NCBI GenBank assembly: GCA_002706405.1
Contig: PALN01000017.1
Coordinates: 2,329 to 66,328, forward strand
Length of the DNA stretch: 64,000 nucleotides
Reading direction: 5' to 3'
Origin: Rhodospirillaceae bacterium
Lineage (GTDB): Bacteria; Pseudomonadota; Alphaproteobacteria; Rhodospirillales; Casp-alpha2
Below, in pieces: positions 45,090 through 53,561 of this stretch. How positions within the stretch are numbered: position 1 is the first letter of the stretch; every line of letters starts with the position of its first letter. The translations under genes and the position numbers were made by a program. The notes under the pieces were generated by a model. The model did not search any database and had not been told where the DNA came from. It saw only the letters and a program-made list of their open reading frames with translations.

Positions 45090-46523
45090 TCAAAGGGGAA
45101 GAGGCGTTGCTTCTTCCTTGATGATGTCCGGCATGAATTGTCGGCGCTGCTGCGCGCGGAAGCGCCAGATCATCAGCACCGCCGCCGCCGTCAGGCCGAT
45201 GACGAAGCCAATCCAGATTCCTTGCGTCTGCAATCCCGCGCCGAAGGCGAGCCAGATCCCCGACCCGGCGCCCAACCCCCAATAGCTGACGCCGGCGATG
45301 GCCATGGGAAAGGCTGTGTCGTTGAGGCCGCGTAACGCCCCCGCCGCCACGGCCTGCAGGGCGTCGACGATCTGAAACATCGCGGCCAGCAGAAGCAGTG
45401 CGACAGCCAGGCGCAGAACCTCGGCGGAATCGGCGCGGGCGGTGTCCAGGAACAGTCCCGCGAACAGGTCCGGAAAACTCACCACCACGCCGGTCATGAC
45501 CGTCGCGAACAGCATGCCCACGGAGATGGCCGACCATCCGGCGCGGTAGGCGCCGGCGACGTCCCGGCGGCCCACCGCATGGCCGACGCGTACGGTCGCG
45601 GCCTGGCTCAGGCCCATGGGGATCATGAAAGTGATGTGCGGCATCTGCATGGCGATCATATGGGCGGCGATGGCCACGGCCCCGAACTGGCCGATCACGA
45701 ACACGGCGCCGATGAAGAAGCCGGCCTCCATCACTGAGATCGCGGCGATCGGCGCGCCGATGCGGAAGATCTGGCGGAAGATGCGCCAGTCCGGCCGCCA
45801 GAAGCGGACGAACAACTGATACTTATTGAACGGTCGCCGCCACTGAATGACGGCGGCAAGGGCGAGCATCATCAGAACGTTCACCACCGTCGTGGCGATC
45901 CCCGCCCCCACCAGTTCCAGGCGCGGCAGGCCGAAATTGCCGAAGATCAGGCCGTAATCCAGAAACGCGTTGAGCGGCACCCCCGCCAGCATGACCCAAA
46001 GGGCGGCCATGGGCCGGCCCAGGGCGGAGACGAAGTTGCGCAGCACGGTAAAGGCAATGCCGAAGGGCAGACACCACATCAGGGTGCTCATATAGGCCTC
46101 GGCATGGGGAATGGCTTCCGGCGGTTGACCGGTCCAGATGAGCAACGCATCCATATGGGCGAAGCCGACGATACAGGGCGCGGTCATCAGGATGGTCACC
46201 CATAGGCCCTGGCGGATCACCCGGCGCACGATGCGCGGCTGCCGCGCGCCGAAGGCCTGCGCCGCCAGCCCCGCCGTCGACATGGTCACACCCATGCAAA
46301 TGATATAGCCGATGAAGAAGACCATGAAGCTGAGGGACGCGCCGGCCAGGGGTTCGGGACCCAGGCGCCCGATCATCGCCGTATCTGTGGTCAGCATGGC
46401 GACCCAGGCGATCTGGGTCGCGACGATCGGGCCGGCCAGACGGAACAACTGCGACAATTCCGTGCGCCAAGTGGCGGACAGGACACGTCGCATTGCGGGG
46501 GAGCCGGGGAGGGAGGCGGTCAT
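45090..46523 (-). CDS. MATE family multidrug/cation antiporter (NorM-like)
   Basis: A 477-residue integral membrane protein with about 12 hydrophobic helices and the internal two-fold repeat of MATE pumps. Typical segments are LAGPIVATQIAWVAMLTTDTAMIGRLG near the N-terminus and VGRRDVAGAYRAGWSAISVGM and GVSYWGLGAGSGIWLAFG in the second half. Such pumps export organic cations using Na+ or H+ gradients. The ligand is unknown. It lies on the minus strand between mreB and mreC, downstream of a CpdA-like gene. Confidence 0.92.
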   Translation of the reverse strand: MTASLPGSPAMRRVLSATWRTELSQLFRLAGPIVATQIAWVAMLTTDTAMIGRLGPEPLAGASLSFMVFFIGYIICMGVTMSTAGLAAQAFGARQPRIVRRVIRQGLWVTILMTAPCIVGFAHMDALLIWTGQPPEAIPHAEAYMSTLMWCLPFGIAFTVLRNFVSALGRPMAALWVMLAGVPLNAFLDYGLIFGNFGLPRLELVGAGIATTVVNVLMMLALAAVIQWRRPFNKYQLFVRFWRPDWRIFRQIFRIGAPIAAISVMEAGFFIGAVFVIGQFGAVAIAAHMIAMQMPHITFMIPMGLSQAATVRVGHAVGRRDVAGAYRAGWSAISVGMLFATVMTGVVVSFPDLFAGLFLDTARADSAEVLRLAVALLLLAAMFQIVDALQAVAAGALRGLNDTAFPMAIAGVSYWGLGAGSGIWLAFGAGLQTQGIWIGFVIGLTAAAVLMIWRFRAQQRRQFMPDIIKEEATPLPL

Positions 46524-46568
46524 GAGGTGAAATCCGTCGTTGGGTTTCGAATGCGGGAAATCAGGGAC

Positions 46569-46594
46569 AAAAAAAAGCGGACCTTGCGGTCCGC
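46569..46594 (-). terminator. Strong intrinsic terminator (minus strand)
   Basis: On the minus strand GCGGACC-GCAA-GGTCCGC is followed by eight T. It ends whatever minus-strand transcript comes from the phosphodiesterase gene side, and separates it from the MATE gene. Confidence 0.85.
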
Positions 46595-46620
46595 CCTGGG
46601 CGTTGCCGTCACGGGGACGG

Positions 46621-46737
46621 TCAGCGCGAGGGCGTTATGCGTCGGACACCGAGGACCGCCGGTGCCGGAACGGGCGTGAAGACGCCGCCGGACAGGCCGG
46701 TCACGATGACGGGAATATGGGAAATGTGCTGTTCCAT
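46621..46737 (-). CDS. Possible 38-residue small protein
   Basis: An ATG-started frame reads MEQHISHIPVIVTGLSGG, then VFTPVPAPAVLGVRRITPSR, and stops 27 bases before the strong terminator. It lies between the phosphodiesterase gene and that terminator on the same strand, which otherwise would leave a 190-base untranslated tail. No family is recognised, and no strong ribosome site is seen, so it may be chance. Confidence 0.3.
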   Translation of the reverse strand: MEQHISHIPVIVTGLSGGVFTPVPAPAVLGVRRITPSR

Positions 46738-46789
46738 GGCCGGGGTTATAGCCCCGCCATGGCGCAAAGAAAAGTCGAAAGGCGGCGCG

Positions 46790-47617
46790 TCATGCACCTG
46801 GCGGGCGTATCGCCCAGTCGGTGAACGGGCTTGAATGCATCTTGAACTTTTCGTTCGGGTCCATGAAATCGTGGGTGTGGACGACGACCCGATCGTTCTC
46901 GATCAGCACCACGCAATAGGCGGGCGGCTCGAAGCTGGCCGTCATTTCCTCGTTCACCATGTCGAGCCAGACTTGCTGGTTCAGGCCGCGCAAGGTGGAA
47001 TAGGGGATCCCCCGCCAACTGCCGGAAATGGGCCGATGGACATGGCCGAAGAACAGATGGCGGATGCGCGCCTTGTGCGGCTCGATCACGGCTTGGAATT
47101 CGTCCTTCTGCTGCAGGCCGATGCGGTCCATGGCCGGAATGCCGACGTCGAAGGGCGGATGATGCATGAACAGGAACAGGTCATGGCCGTCGGAAGCGGC
47201 CAGCGTCTCGGCCAGCCAGGCTTGGCGGTCGGCGCAGAAATGTCCGGCCGACGTGCCCGCAAGCATCGTGTCGAGAAAGACGAACCGGCCCACGGGCGTG
47301 TCCAGGGTCGATTGAACAAAGCCATTGTTATCAACCGGCTGGTTCGGGAAATGAGCGCGCAGCACGTCGCGGGCGTCATGGTTGCCCGCCAGGACATGAA
47401 CGGGCATGGCGAGCGGCGCCAAGCCGTCCACTAGGTTCTGGAACGCCGCCGGCTCGCCCCAATGGGTCAGGTCGCCGGTGATCACCGCCATCTCGGCATC
47501 CTGGTGATGGGCATTGATGTCGGCCACGGCGGCATCCAGGGCCGGCCGCGGGTCGCGGCCGTACAGCGTCTTGCCCGGCGGCACGAAATGGGGGTCGGTC
47601 AGATGGATGAACTTCAT
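46790..47617 (-). CDS. Metallophosphoesterase, CpdA-like (cyclic AMP phosphodiesterase family)
   Basis: A 275-residue calcineurin-like phosphoesterase. All five metal-site motifs are visible: HLTDPHF, VITGDLTHWG, LAGNHDAR, FMHHPPF and FGHVHRP. The length and the order suit the CpdA/Icc class III cyclic nucleotide phosphodiesterases, though related enzymes act on other phosphodiesters. Transcribed away from mreC. Confidence 0.86.
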   Translation of the reverse strand: MKFIHLTDPHFVPPGKTLYGRDPRPALDAAVADINAHHQDAEMAVITGDLTHWGEPAAFQNLVDGLAPLAMPVHVLAGNHDARDVLRAHFPNQPVDNNGFVQSTLDTPVGRFVFLDTMLAGTSAGHFCADRQAWLAETLAASDGHDLFLFMHHPPFDVGIPAMDRIGLQQKDEFQAVIEPHKARIRHLFFGHVHRPISGSWRGIPYSTLRGLNQQVWLDMVNEEMTASFEPPAYCVVLIENDRVVVHTHDFMDPNEKFKMHSSPFTDWAIRPPGA

Positions 47618-47775
47618 GGGAGGGTGGTCCTATTCTGCGTCGATCGCGGGGCAAGAATAACCAGATGTCCGACCCTGTCGCCAGGGGGCAGGACGGAATG
47701 CTGTAATTTGTTCGATTTCATCTTAAAATATCGGCATAGACGGTTGTTTTTTTTGGTAAACAGCGCTACGCGTCA

Positions 47776-47791
47776 TTAATCGTCGATTAAC
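47776..47791 (+). promoter_or_regulatory. CtrA-like binding box upstream of mreC
   Basis: TTAATCGTCGATTAAC is an exact match to the full CtrA site TTAA-N7-TTAAC. It lies 118 bases ahead of the mreC start and about 160 bases ahead of the divergent phosphodiesterase gene. Cell-cycle control of the mreC-rodA run is the natural inference. Confidence 0.55.
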
Positions 47792-47908
47792 GCTCATCGG
47801 CGACAAGTATAACCTAAAGGGGAGGTCGGGAGTTGCGGCCCTGCAATCGGTTTTGGGGACCGGGCGTGGGATCGTGGGTATTGTAATGGGCAGGAAGGAC
47901 GTCCTGGG

Positions 47909-48808
47909 GTGAAGGAACCGCATTCATTTTCGCGGGTCGCGCAGCCGATTCGCAATTTCGCCCAGCGCTTCGCCTATGTCGGGCTGGTGGTGGCGGCGTT
48001 CGCCCTGATGATGCTTGCCAAGGTCGATACCATCCTGGTCGAACGCGCGCGGACCCATATGACCGACGCCGTTGCCCCCATCCTGGATGTGCTGTCGCGG
48101 CCGCTCGATACGGTGAACCGCGGCGTCGCCGAGATCCAGGCCATGAAAAACCTGTACGAAGAGAACACGCAGCTGCGCGAGGAACGCACGCGGCTCATGC
48201 ATTGGAAATCCGTCGCCGAGAAGCTGGAGGCGGAGAACCGGGTTCTCAAGGAACAGCTCAACGTCATTCCCGAGCGCGAGGCGAGCTTCGTCACCGCGCG
48301 GGTCATCGCCGATACGGGCGGTGCCTTTTCGCAAAGCGTGATCGTCAACGCGGGTGCCCGCGACGGGGTCGAGAAGGGCCAGGCGGCGGTTACCGCCGAT
48401 GGCCTGGTCGGTCGCGTCATCGACGTCGGCAGCCGGTCCGCCCGGGTCCTGCTGCTGACCGACATCAACGCCAAGATTCCGGTTCTCGTCGATCCCACCC
48501 GCACGCGCGCCATCATGGCCGGGACAAACCTGGCCCGGCCGCGCCTGACCTGGTTGCCGCCGGGGGCGGTGGTGTCCGTCGGTGACAGCGTCGTGACTTC
48601 GGGCCACGCCGGCGTGTTCCCGCCGGGCCTGCGGGTCGGCCAGGTTGCCGCCGTCGGCGAAGGGGGCCTGATCGTCCAGCCCTATGTCGATCTGACGCGT
48701 CTGGAATATGTGCGCGTCCTCAATTTCGGGTCCGGCGGAATCCTGCAGTTGCCGCAGCGTTCCATTGGTGCCGACACGCCGGGTAAGGAGCGGGGACACC
48801 GCCCATGA
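47909..48808 (+). CDS. mreC: Rod-shape-determining protein MreC
   Basis: A 299-residue bitopic protein linking the MreB filaments to periplasmic wall enzymes. N-terminal membrane helix at about residues 20-38, a coiled coil (AMKNLYEENTQLREERTRLMHWKSVAEKLEAENRVLKEQL) and the beta-barrel domain (FVTARVIADTGGAFSQSVIVNAGARDGVEKGQAAV; ARVLLLTDINAKIPVLVDPTRTRAIMAG). Start is GTG 47909. It overlaps mreD by four bases. Confidence 0.94.
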   Translation: MKEPHSFSRVAQPIRNFAQRFAYVGLVVAAFALMMLAKVDTILVERARTHMTDAVAPILDVLSRPLDTVNRGVAEIQAMKNLYEENTQLREERTRLMHWKSVAEKLEAENRVLKEQLNVIPEREASFVTARVIADTGGAFSQSVIVNAGARDGVEKGQAAVTADGLVGRVIDVGSRSARVLLLTDINAKIPVLVDPTRTRAIMAGTNLARPRLTWLPPGAVVSVGDSVVTSGHAGVFPPGLRVGQVAAVGEGGLIVQPYVDLTRLEYVRVLNFGSGGILQLPQRSIGADTPGKERGHRP

Positions 48809-49320
48809 GGCCGACCTTCTGGCAGCGCCTGGATGCCTTCGCCCGCAACCTGACGCCGGTCGCGCTGACCCTGGTCCTGGTCATTCTCAACGTCGTGCCG
48901 ACCCATATTCCGGGCATCGCCCGGGTGCTGCCGGTGCTGCCGCTGATCTCGGTCTTCTACTGGTCGATTCACCGCCCGCATCTGGTGCCGGCTCCCGCCG
49001 TGTTTCTGATCGGCCTGTTTCAGGACGGCCTGACCGGGGCCCCCATGGGGCTGCACGCGCTGATCTTCCTGGCCGTGCAGGGGGTCGTGCTGTTCCAGCA
49101 CAAGTTCTTCATGGGCAAATCCTTTCTGGTTCACTGGCTCGGCTTCGGGCTGGTCGGGGCCGGGGCGGCGGCGCTGAGCTGGGCCCTGCTGTCGGCCTTT
49201 CACGTCACGCTGTTCGCCGCCGACGCCATCGTGTTCCAATACATCATGACCGTTGCCGCCTTTCCGCTGTTCGCGTTCATCTTCTCGCGCTGGCAGCAGG
49301 CATTTTTGAAACTGGATTGA
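48805..49320 (+). CDS. mreD: Rod-shape-determining protein MreD
   Basis: A 171-residue multi-pass membrane protein with about five helices (VALTLVLVILNVVPTHIPGIARVLPVLPLISVFYWSIHRPHLVPAPAVFLIGLFQDGLTGAPMGLHA is the typical MreD opening). It stabilises the MreC-PBP2-RodA complex. It starts in the mreC stop (ATGA), and mrdA begins four bases after its end. Confidence 0.92.
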   Translation: MRPTFWQRLDAFARNLTPVALTLVLVILNVVPTHIPGIARVLPVLPLISVFYWSIHRPHLVPAPAVFLIGLFQDGLTGAPMGLHALIFLAVQGVVLFQHKFFMGKSFLVHWLGFGLVGAGAAALSWALLSAFHVTLFAADAIVFQYIMTVAAFPLFAFIFSRWQQAFLKLD

Positions 49321-49324
49321 TCCG

Positions 49325-51256
49325 ATGCATGGGGATCAAGAACGCCAAAAACTTTTCGCCCGCCGCACCGTGATGCTGGTGGGGGGCAAGCTGGCGCTTG
49401 TCTCCATGCTGGCGGGCCGGATGTATTACCTGCAGGTGGTCAAGGCCGAGCAATACAAGATGCTGGCCGATGAGAACCGCATCAGCCTGCGCCTGTTGGC
49501 GCCGCCCCGCGGCCGCATCGTCGACCGCTTCGGCATTCCGCTTGCCGACAACAAGCAGAACTACCGGGTCATGCTGGTGTCCGAGGATACCCGGGGGCTC
49601 GGCGTCGATGGCGCGCTCGACCTGTTGCACGATATCGTGCCCATGAGCATGGGCGAACGCCGCCGGGTCCTGAAGGAAGTCAGCCGCAACCGGTCCTTCG
49701 TGCCGGTGACGCTGCGCGAGAATCTGGAATGGGAAGAGGTCGCGCGGATCGAGGTCAATGCCCCGGACCTGCCCGGCGTGATGATCGATGAAGGGCAAAG
49801 CCGGTTTTATCCCTATGGCCCCAACCTGGCCCATGTCATGGGCTATGTGTCGGCGGTGAGCGAGCGGGAGAAGACCGGCGACCGCCTGTTGGAACTGCCC
49901 GGTTTCCGCACCGGCAAGTCGGGGATCGAAAAAATCCACGATCTCAGCCTGCGCGGCTCCGGCGGATCGTCCGAGGTCGAGGTCAACGCCTATGGCCGGG
50001 TCATCCGCGAGCTGAACCGGCGCGAGGGGCTGCCCGGCGCTGAAATCCGCATGACCATCGACGTCGGCCTGCAGCTTGCGGTCGCCAAGCGCCTGTCCAA
50101 TGAGGTGAGTGCGTCTGCCGTGGTGCTCGATGTTCATACCGGCGACGTGCTGGCCATGGTTTCCCACCCCAGTTTCGACCCCAATGATTTCAACCGCGGC
50201 CTGGGGGTCGAGGAATGGAACAAGCTGATCAACAACCCGGCGGCGCCGCTTTCCAATAAGGCGATCGCCGGGCGTTACTCGCCGGGGTCCTGCTTCAAGA
50301 TGCTGGTCGCCTTGACGGCGCTTGAGCGCGGCGTGATCTCGCCGACCGGCAAGATCTTTTGCCCCGGGTTCATGGAGCTGGGCGACACCAAGTTCCACTG
50401 CTGGAAGAAACACGGTCATGGCCTTGTGGATGCGACCAGCGCGATAAGTCAGTCCTGCGACGTCTATTTCTACGAGGTTGCCCGCCGCGTCGGGATCGAC
50501 CGCATCGCTGAAATGGCGGAACGTTTCGGGCTTGGCGATCCGACCGGCCTGGACCTGCCCGGCGAAAAACGGGGCCTGGTCCCGACCAAGGCCTGGAAGC
50601 GCGAAGCGCGGGACCAGTCCTGGCACCAGGGCGAAACGCTGTTGGCCGGGATCGGTCAGGGTTACGTGCTGGCGACGCCGCTGCAGCTTGCGGTGATGAC
50701 CGCTCGCCTGGTCAACGGTGGGTTCGCCGTATCGCCGCAACTGACCAAATCGGTCAGCACCACCGGCGTGCACGCGGTGCCCGAACATCATCAATTCCCC
50801 CAAATCAGCGTCAGCCAGCGCAATCTGGCCCTGGTGCGCGACGCCATGACCCAGGTCGTCAATTCGCCGCACGGAACGGCCCGTGCGTCGGCGATTCATG
50901 ATCCGCGTTACATCATGGGCGGCAAGACGGGCACCGTGCAGGTTCGCCGCATCACCAAGGCGGAACGCGAACAGGGGGTCGTGAAGAACAAGGATCTGCC
51001 GTGGGAAGAACGGGACCACGCGCTGTTCGTCGGCTTCGCGCCGGCGGATAACCCCCGCTATGCGGTCGCCGTGGTGGTCGAGCACGGCGGCGGCGGCTCC
51101 AGCGTTGCGGCCCCCATCGCCCGCGATCTCTTGCTGACGGCGCAACGCCGCCAGTCGGCACGCGACATTCCCATCAGCCAGACCAGCGGCAGCCAAGCGG
51201 CGCTTGAGCTTCGCGGCACGGAAGACCGTGTCCGCCCCGCGGCGGAACAGAGTTAG
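49325..51256 (+). CDS. mrdA: Penicillin-binding protein 2 (elongasome transpeptidase)
   Basis: A 643-residue class B PBP that cross-links lateral wall peptidoglycan. One N-terminal membrane helix, the pedestal domain (APPRGRIVDRFGIPLADN near residue 60), and the transpeptidase domain with SxxK at Ser322 (PGSCFKML), the SxN region in ISQSCDVYFYEVARRVG (here S-x-C rather than S-x-N), and KTG at 534 (GGKTGTVQV). It is a target for beta-lactams such as mecillinam in E. coli. Next to rodA, its partner polymerase. Confidence 0.95.
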   Translation: MHGDQERQKLFARRTVMLVGGKLALVSMLAGRMYYLQVVKAEQYKMLADENRISLRLLAPPRGRIVDRFGIPLADNKQNYRVMLVSEDTRGLGVDGALDLLHDIVPMSMGERRRVLKEVSRNRSFVPVTLRENLEWEEVARIEVNAPDLPGVMIDEGQSRFYPYGPNLAHVMGYVSAVSEREKTGDRLLELPGFRTGKSGIEKIHDLSLRGSGGSSEVEVNAYGRVIRELNRREGLPGAEIRMTIDVGLQLAVAKRLSNEVSASAVVLDVHTGDVLAMVSHPSFDPNDFNRGLGVEEWNKLINNPAAPLSNKAIAGRYSPGSCFKMLVALTALERGVISPTGKIFCPGFMELGDTKFHCWKKHGHGLVDATSAISQSCDVYFYEVARRVGIDRIAEMAERFGLGDPTGLDLPGEKRGLVPTKAWKREARDQSWHQGETLLAGIGQGYVLATPLQLAVMTARLVNGGFAVSPQLTKSVSTTGVHAVPEHHQFPQISVSQRNLALVRDAMTQVVNSPHGTARASAIHDPRYIMGGKTGTVQVRRITKAEREQGVVKNKDLPWEERDHALFVGFAPADNPRYAVAVVVEHGGGGSSVAAPIARDLLLTAQRRQSARDIPISQTSGSQAALELRGTEDRVRPAAEQS

Positions 51257-51268
51257 GGAGCCGCACCG

Positions 51269-52423
51269 ATGGCCGTTCGCGAAGACGCGCTCAATCCCCC
51301 CAGCTTCACCCTGCGGCAAAAGCTGTGGCAGATGCATTGGCTGTTGATCTTGCTGTTGGCGGCGACCGCCTCGGTCGGCTTCGCCATGCTGTATTCGGCG
51401 GCGGGCGGCCATTTCGAGCCCTGGGCATCGCGTCAGATGATGCGGTTCGGCGTCGGCATGGCGGTGCTCATCACCGTCGCTTTGATCGATATCCGGCTGT
51501 GGCTGAAATATGCCTATGTATTCTATCTGGGCACGGTCGCCCTTCTCGTCGCCGTGGAATTCATGGGTGAGGTCGGCAAGGGGGCGCAGCGCTGGCTTGA
51601 TCTCGGTTATTTCGGCCTGCAGCCGTCGGAACTGATGAAGATCGCCCTGGTGTTGGCGCTGGCGCGCTATTTCCACGGCACCTCGATCGAAGATGTGCGC
51701 CGCATTCCCTCTCTGATCGTCCCGACCTTGCTGATCGCGGCGCCGGCGGCCCTGGTTCTGCGTCAGCCCGACCTGGGCACGGCGCTCATGCTGGTCATTA
51801 CCGGGGCGGTGATCTTTTTCGCCGCCGGGGTGCGTATCTGGAAATTCGTGTTGGTCGGCATCGTCACCGTGGCGGCCGCACCCATCGCTTGGGGCTTCCT
51901 GCGGGATTATCAGAAACAGCGCGTGCTGACCTTCCTCAACCCGGAAAACGATCCGCTGGGGTCCGGCTATCACATCATCCAGTCGAAAATCGCCTTCGGG
52001 TCGGGCGGGCTGTTCGGCAAGGGATTCCTGCAAGGCACGCAAAGCCATCTCAACTTTCTGCCGGAAATGCAGACCGACTTCATCTTCACCATGCTGGCCG
52101 AGGAATTCGGTATGGCCGGCGGGCTGGCGCTGCTCGGCCTCTATGTGGTGATTCTGATTTACGGGCTCGCCATCAGCGTGCGCTGCCGCACCCAATTCGG
52201 CCGCCTGGTCGGCATCGGGGTGACGGCGACGTTCTTCCTCTACGTGTTCATCAACATGGCCATGGTCATGGGCCTGGTGCCCGTGGTCGGCGTGCCGCTG
52301 CCGCTGATTTCCTATGGCGGCACGGCCATGCTGACCCTGTTGTTCGGTTTCGGGCTCTTGATGGGGACCTGGATTCACCGTGATGTCATGGTCGGCCGGC
52401 GCGGTATCGGCGACGACGTTTAG
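51269..52423 (+). CDS. mrdB: Peptidoglycan glycosyltransferase RodA
   Basis: A 384-residue SEDS protein with about ten membrane helices that polymerises glycan strands together with PBP2. Signatures: GAQRWLDLGYFGLQPSELMKIALVLALARYF, LVLRQPDLGTALML, and VPVVGVPLPLISYGGTAMLTLLFGFGLLMG. It is last in the mreC-mreD-mrdA-mrdB run, 12 bases after mrdA. Confidence 0.95.
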   Translation: MAVREDALNPPSFTLRQKLWQMHWLLILLLAATASVGFAMLYSAAGGHFEPWASRQMMRFGVGMAVLITVALIDIRLWLKYAYVFYLGTVALLVAVEFMGEVGKGAQRWLDLGYFGLQPSELMKIALVLALARYFHGTSIEDVRRIPSLIVPTLLIAAPAALVLRQPDLGTALMLVITGAVIFFAAGVRIWKFVLVGIVTVAAAPIAWGFLRDYQKQRVLTFLNPENDPLGSGYHIIQSKIAFGSGGLFGKGFLQGTQSHLNFLPEMQTDFIFTMLAEEFGMAGGLALLGLYVVILIYGLAISVRCRTQFGRLVGIGVTATFFLYVFINMAMVMGLVPVVGVPLPLISYGGTAMLTLLFGFGLLMGTWIHRDVMVGRRGIGDDV

Positions 52424-52535
52424 GGTCGCCCAGCCGCGTCTTTCCGGGCTTTCCGACAAAACCTGCCCAAGGGTGTCACTTCGCCTCGACAAAGCCGGCC
52501 AAGCTTGCTAAAACCCCGCCCTCCATACGTGGTGC

Positions 52536-52611
<76 letters not shown>

Positions 52612-52632
52612 TTCCTCCCCCATTGAACGTTG

Positions 52633-53373
52633 TTATTTCTTTCCGGCGGCCTTCAGGGCCTGCTCGCGGTAGGCCTGGATGCGGGCTTTCAGCCCGGGGA
52701 CCGAGGCCGTGCGGGCAATGTCGGCCATGTCGGCGTCGCGGGTGTCGGTCGCGGTCACGCGGAACAGGTCGGCCGTCGCCTGGGGGCTGAGGATCTGTGC
52801 CGCGGCGGCGGCGTCCTTGGTGGCCTGCGGCCAGTCGTCCCCATCGATCATGTCCGTGGCGAAGCCCAGGCGCAGCGCCTCGGCGGCGTCGAAGGTCAGG
52901 CCGGAATTCTGAATGTGGCGGGCCGCGTCCTCGCCGACGCGGACCTTGAGGCGCCGGGTGCCGAGTACGATGCCGAAGCCGAGCCCCGGCATGCGGAACG
53001 AGGTCTTCGGGGCGGCGATGCGGCGGCTGCAGGCGCAGAACAGATCAGCTCCGGCGCCGAACACCCGGCCGTGGGCCAGCGCCAGGGTCGGGAACGGCGC
53101 GTGGTAGACGGCCTGCAACAGGCTTTCGATGCGGATCAGGCGATGAACCAGATCGCCGTCCGTGACGCTTTCCAGGTCCGACAGATCGAAGCCGGAACAG
53201 AAACTCTTGCCTTCACCACGCAGGATGAGCAATCGCGTGCCGTCGTTCGCGGCAGCGGTGACGGCGGCGAGCAGATCCTCGACCAGGTCCGGGCCCAGGG
53301 CGTTTGCCTTGTCGGTCCGGTTCAAGGTGATGTCGGTGGCGCCGTCGTTGCTTGCGATGATCAGGTTGGTCAT
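52633..53373 (-). CDS. Enoyl-CoA hydratase/isomerase family protein
   Basis: A 246-residue crotonase-fold protein: DITLNRTDKANALGPDLVEDLLAAV, then LRGEGKSFCSGFDLSDLE and ALAHGRVFGAGADLFCACSRRIAAP, containing the two oxyanion-hole regions. The first catalytic glutamate of true enoyl-CoA hydratases is not evident at its usual place (position taken by AGADLF), so it may be an isomerase or hydrolase of the superfamily. Stands alone, divergent from the amidoligase gene. Confidence 0.85.
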   Translation of the reverse strand: MTNLIIASNDGATDITLNRTDKANALGPDLVEDLLAAVTAAANDGTRLLILRGEGKSFCSGFDLSDLESVTDGDLVHRLIRIESLLQAVYHAPFPTLALAHGRVFGAGADLFCACSRRIAAPKTSFRMPGLGFGIVLGTRRLKVRVGEDAARHIQNSGLTFDAAEALRLGFATDMIDGDDWPQATKDAAAAAQILSPQATADLFRVTATDTRDADMADIARTASVPGLKARIQAYREQALKAAGKK

Positions 53374-53561
53374 GTCGTCGTCCTTCGTGGTTCAGATAGG
53401 CTAGGTGATCAGTTCGCAGAATATCCGCGTTCGGTCCACCTTTTCCTTGCCGGCGCAAGGCTGGGCGCCCGGCTCGGGTTGCAATCCGGCCTGGGATGTC
53501 CCACGTTTGACACCAAGGTCAAACGCCGTGTTCCGCGGCGGCGGCCAAAAATCGTTGTGTG

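Noticed and set aside
49277-52492. 1071-codon minus-strand open frame opposite mrdA-mrdB
   Set aside because: It mirrors two certain genes; its product is His/Gln/Arg-rich low complexity, the usual result of antisense frames in GC-rich DNA.
53409-53558. Possible small gene between the crotonase-like gene and amidoligase
   Set aside because: No start with ribosome site and no conserved-looking peptide; most likely the divergent promoter region.
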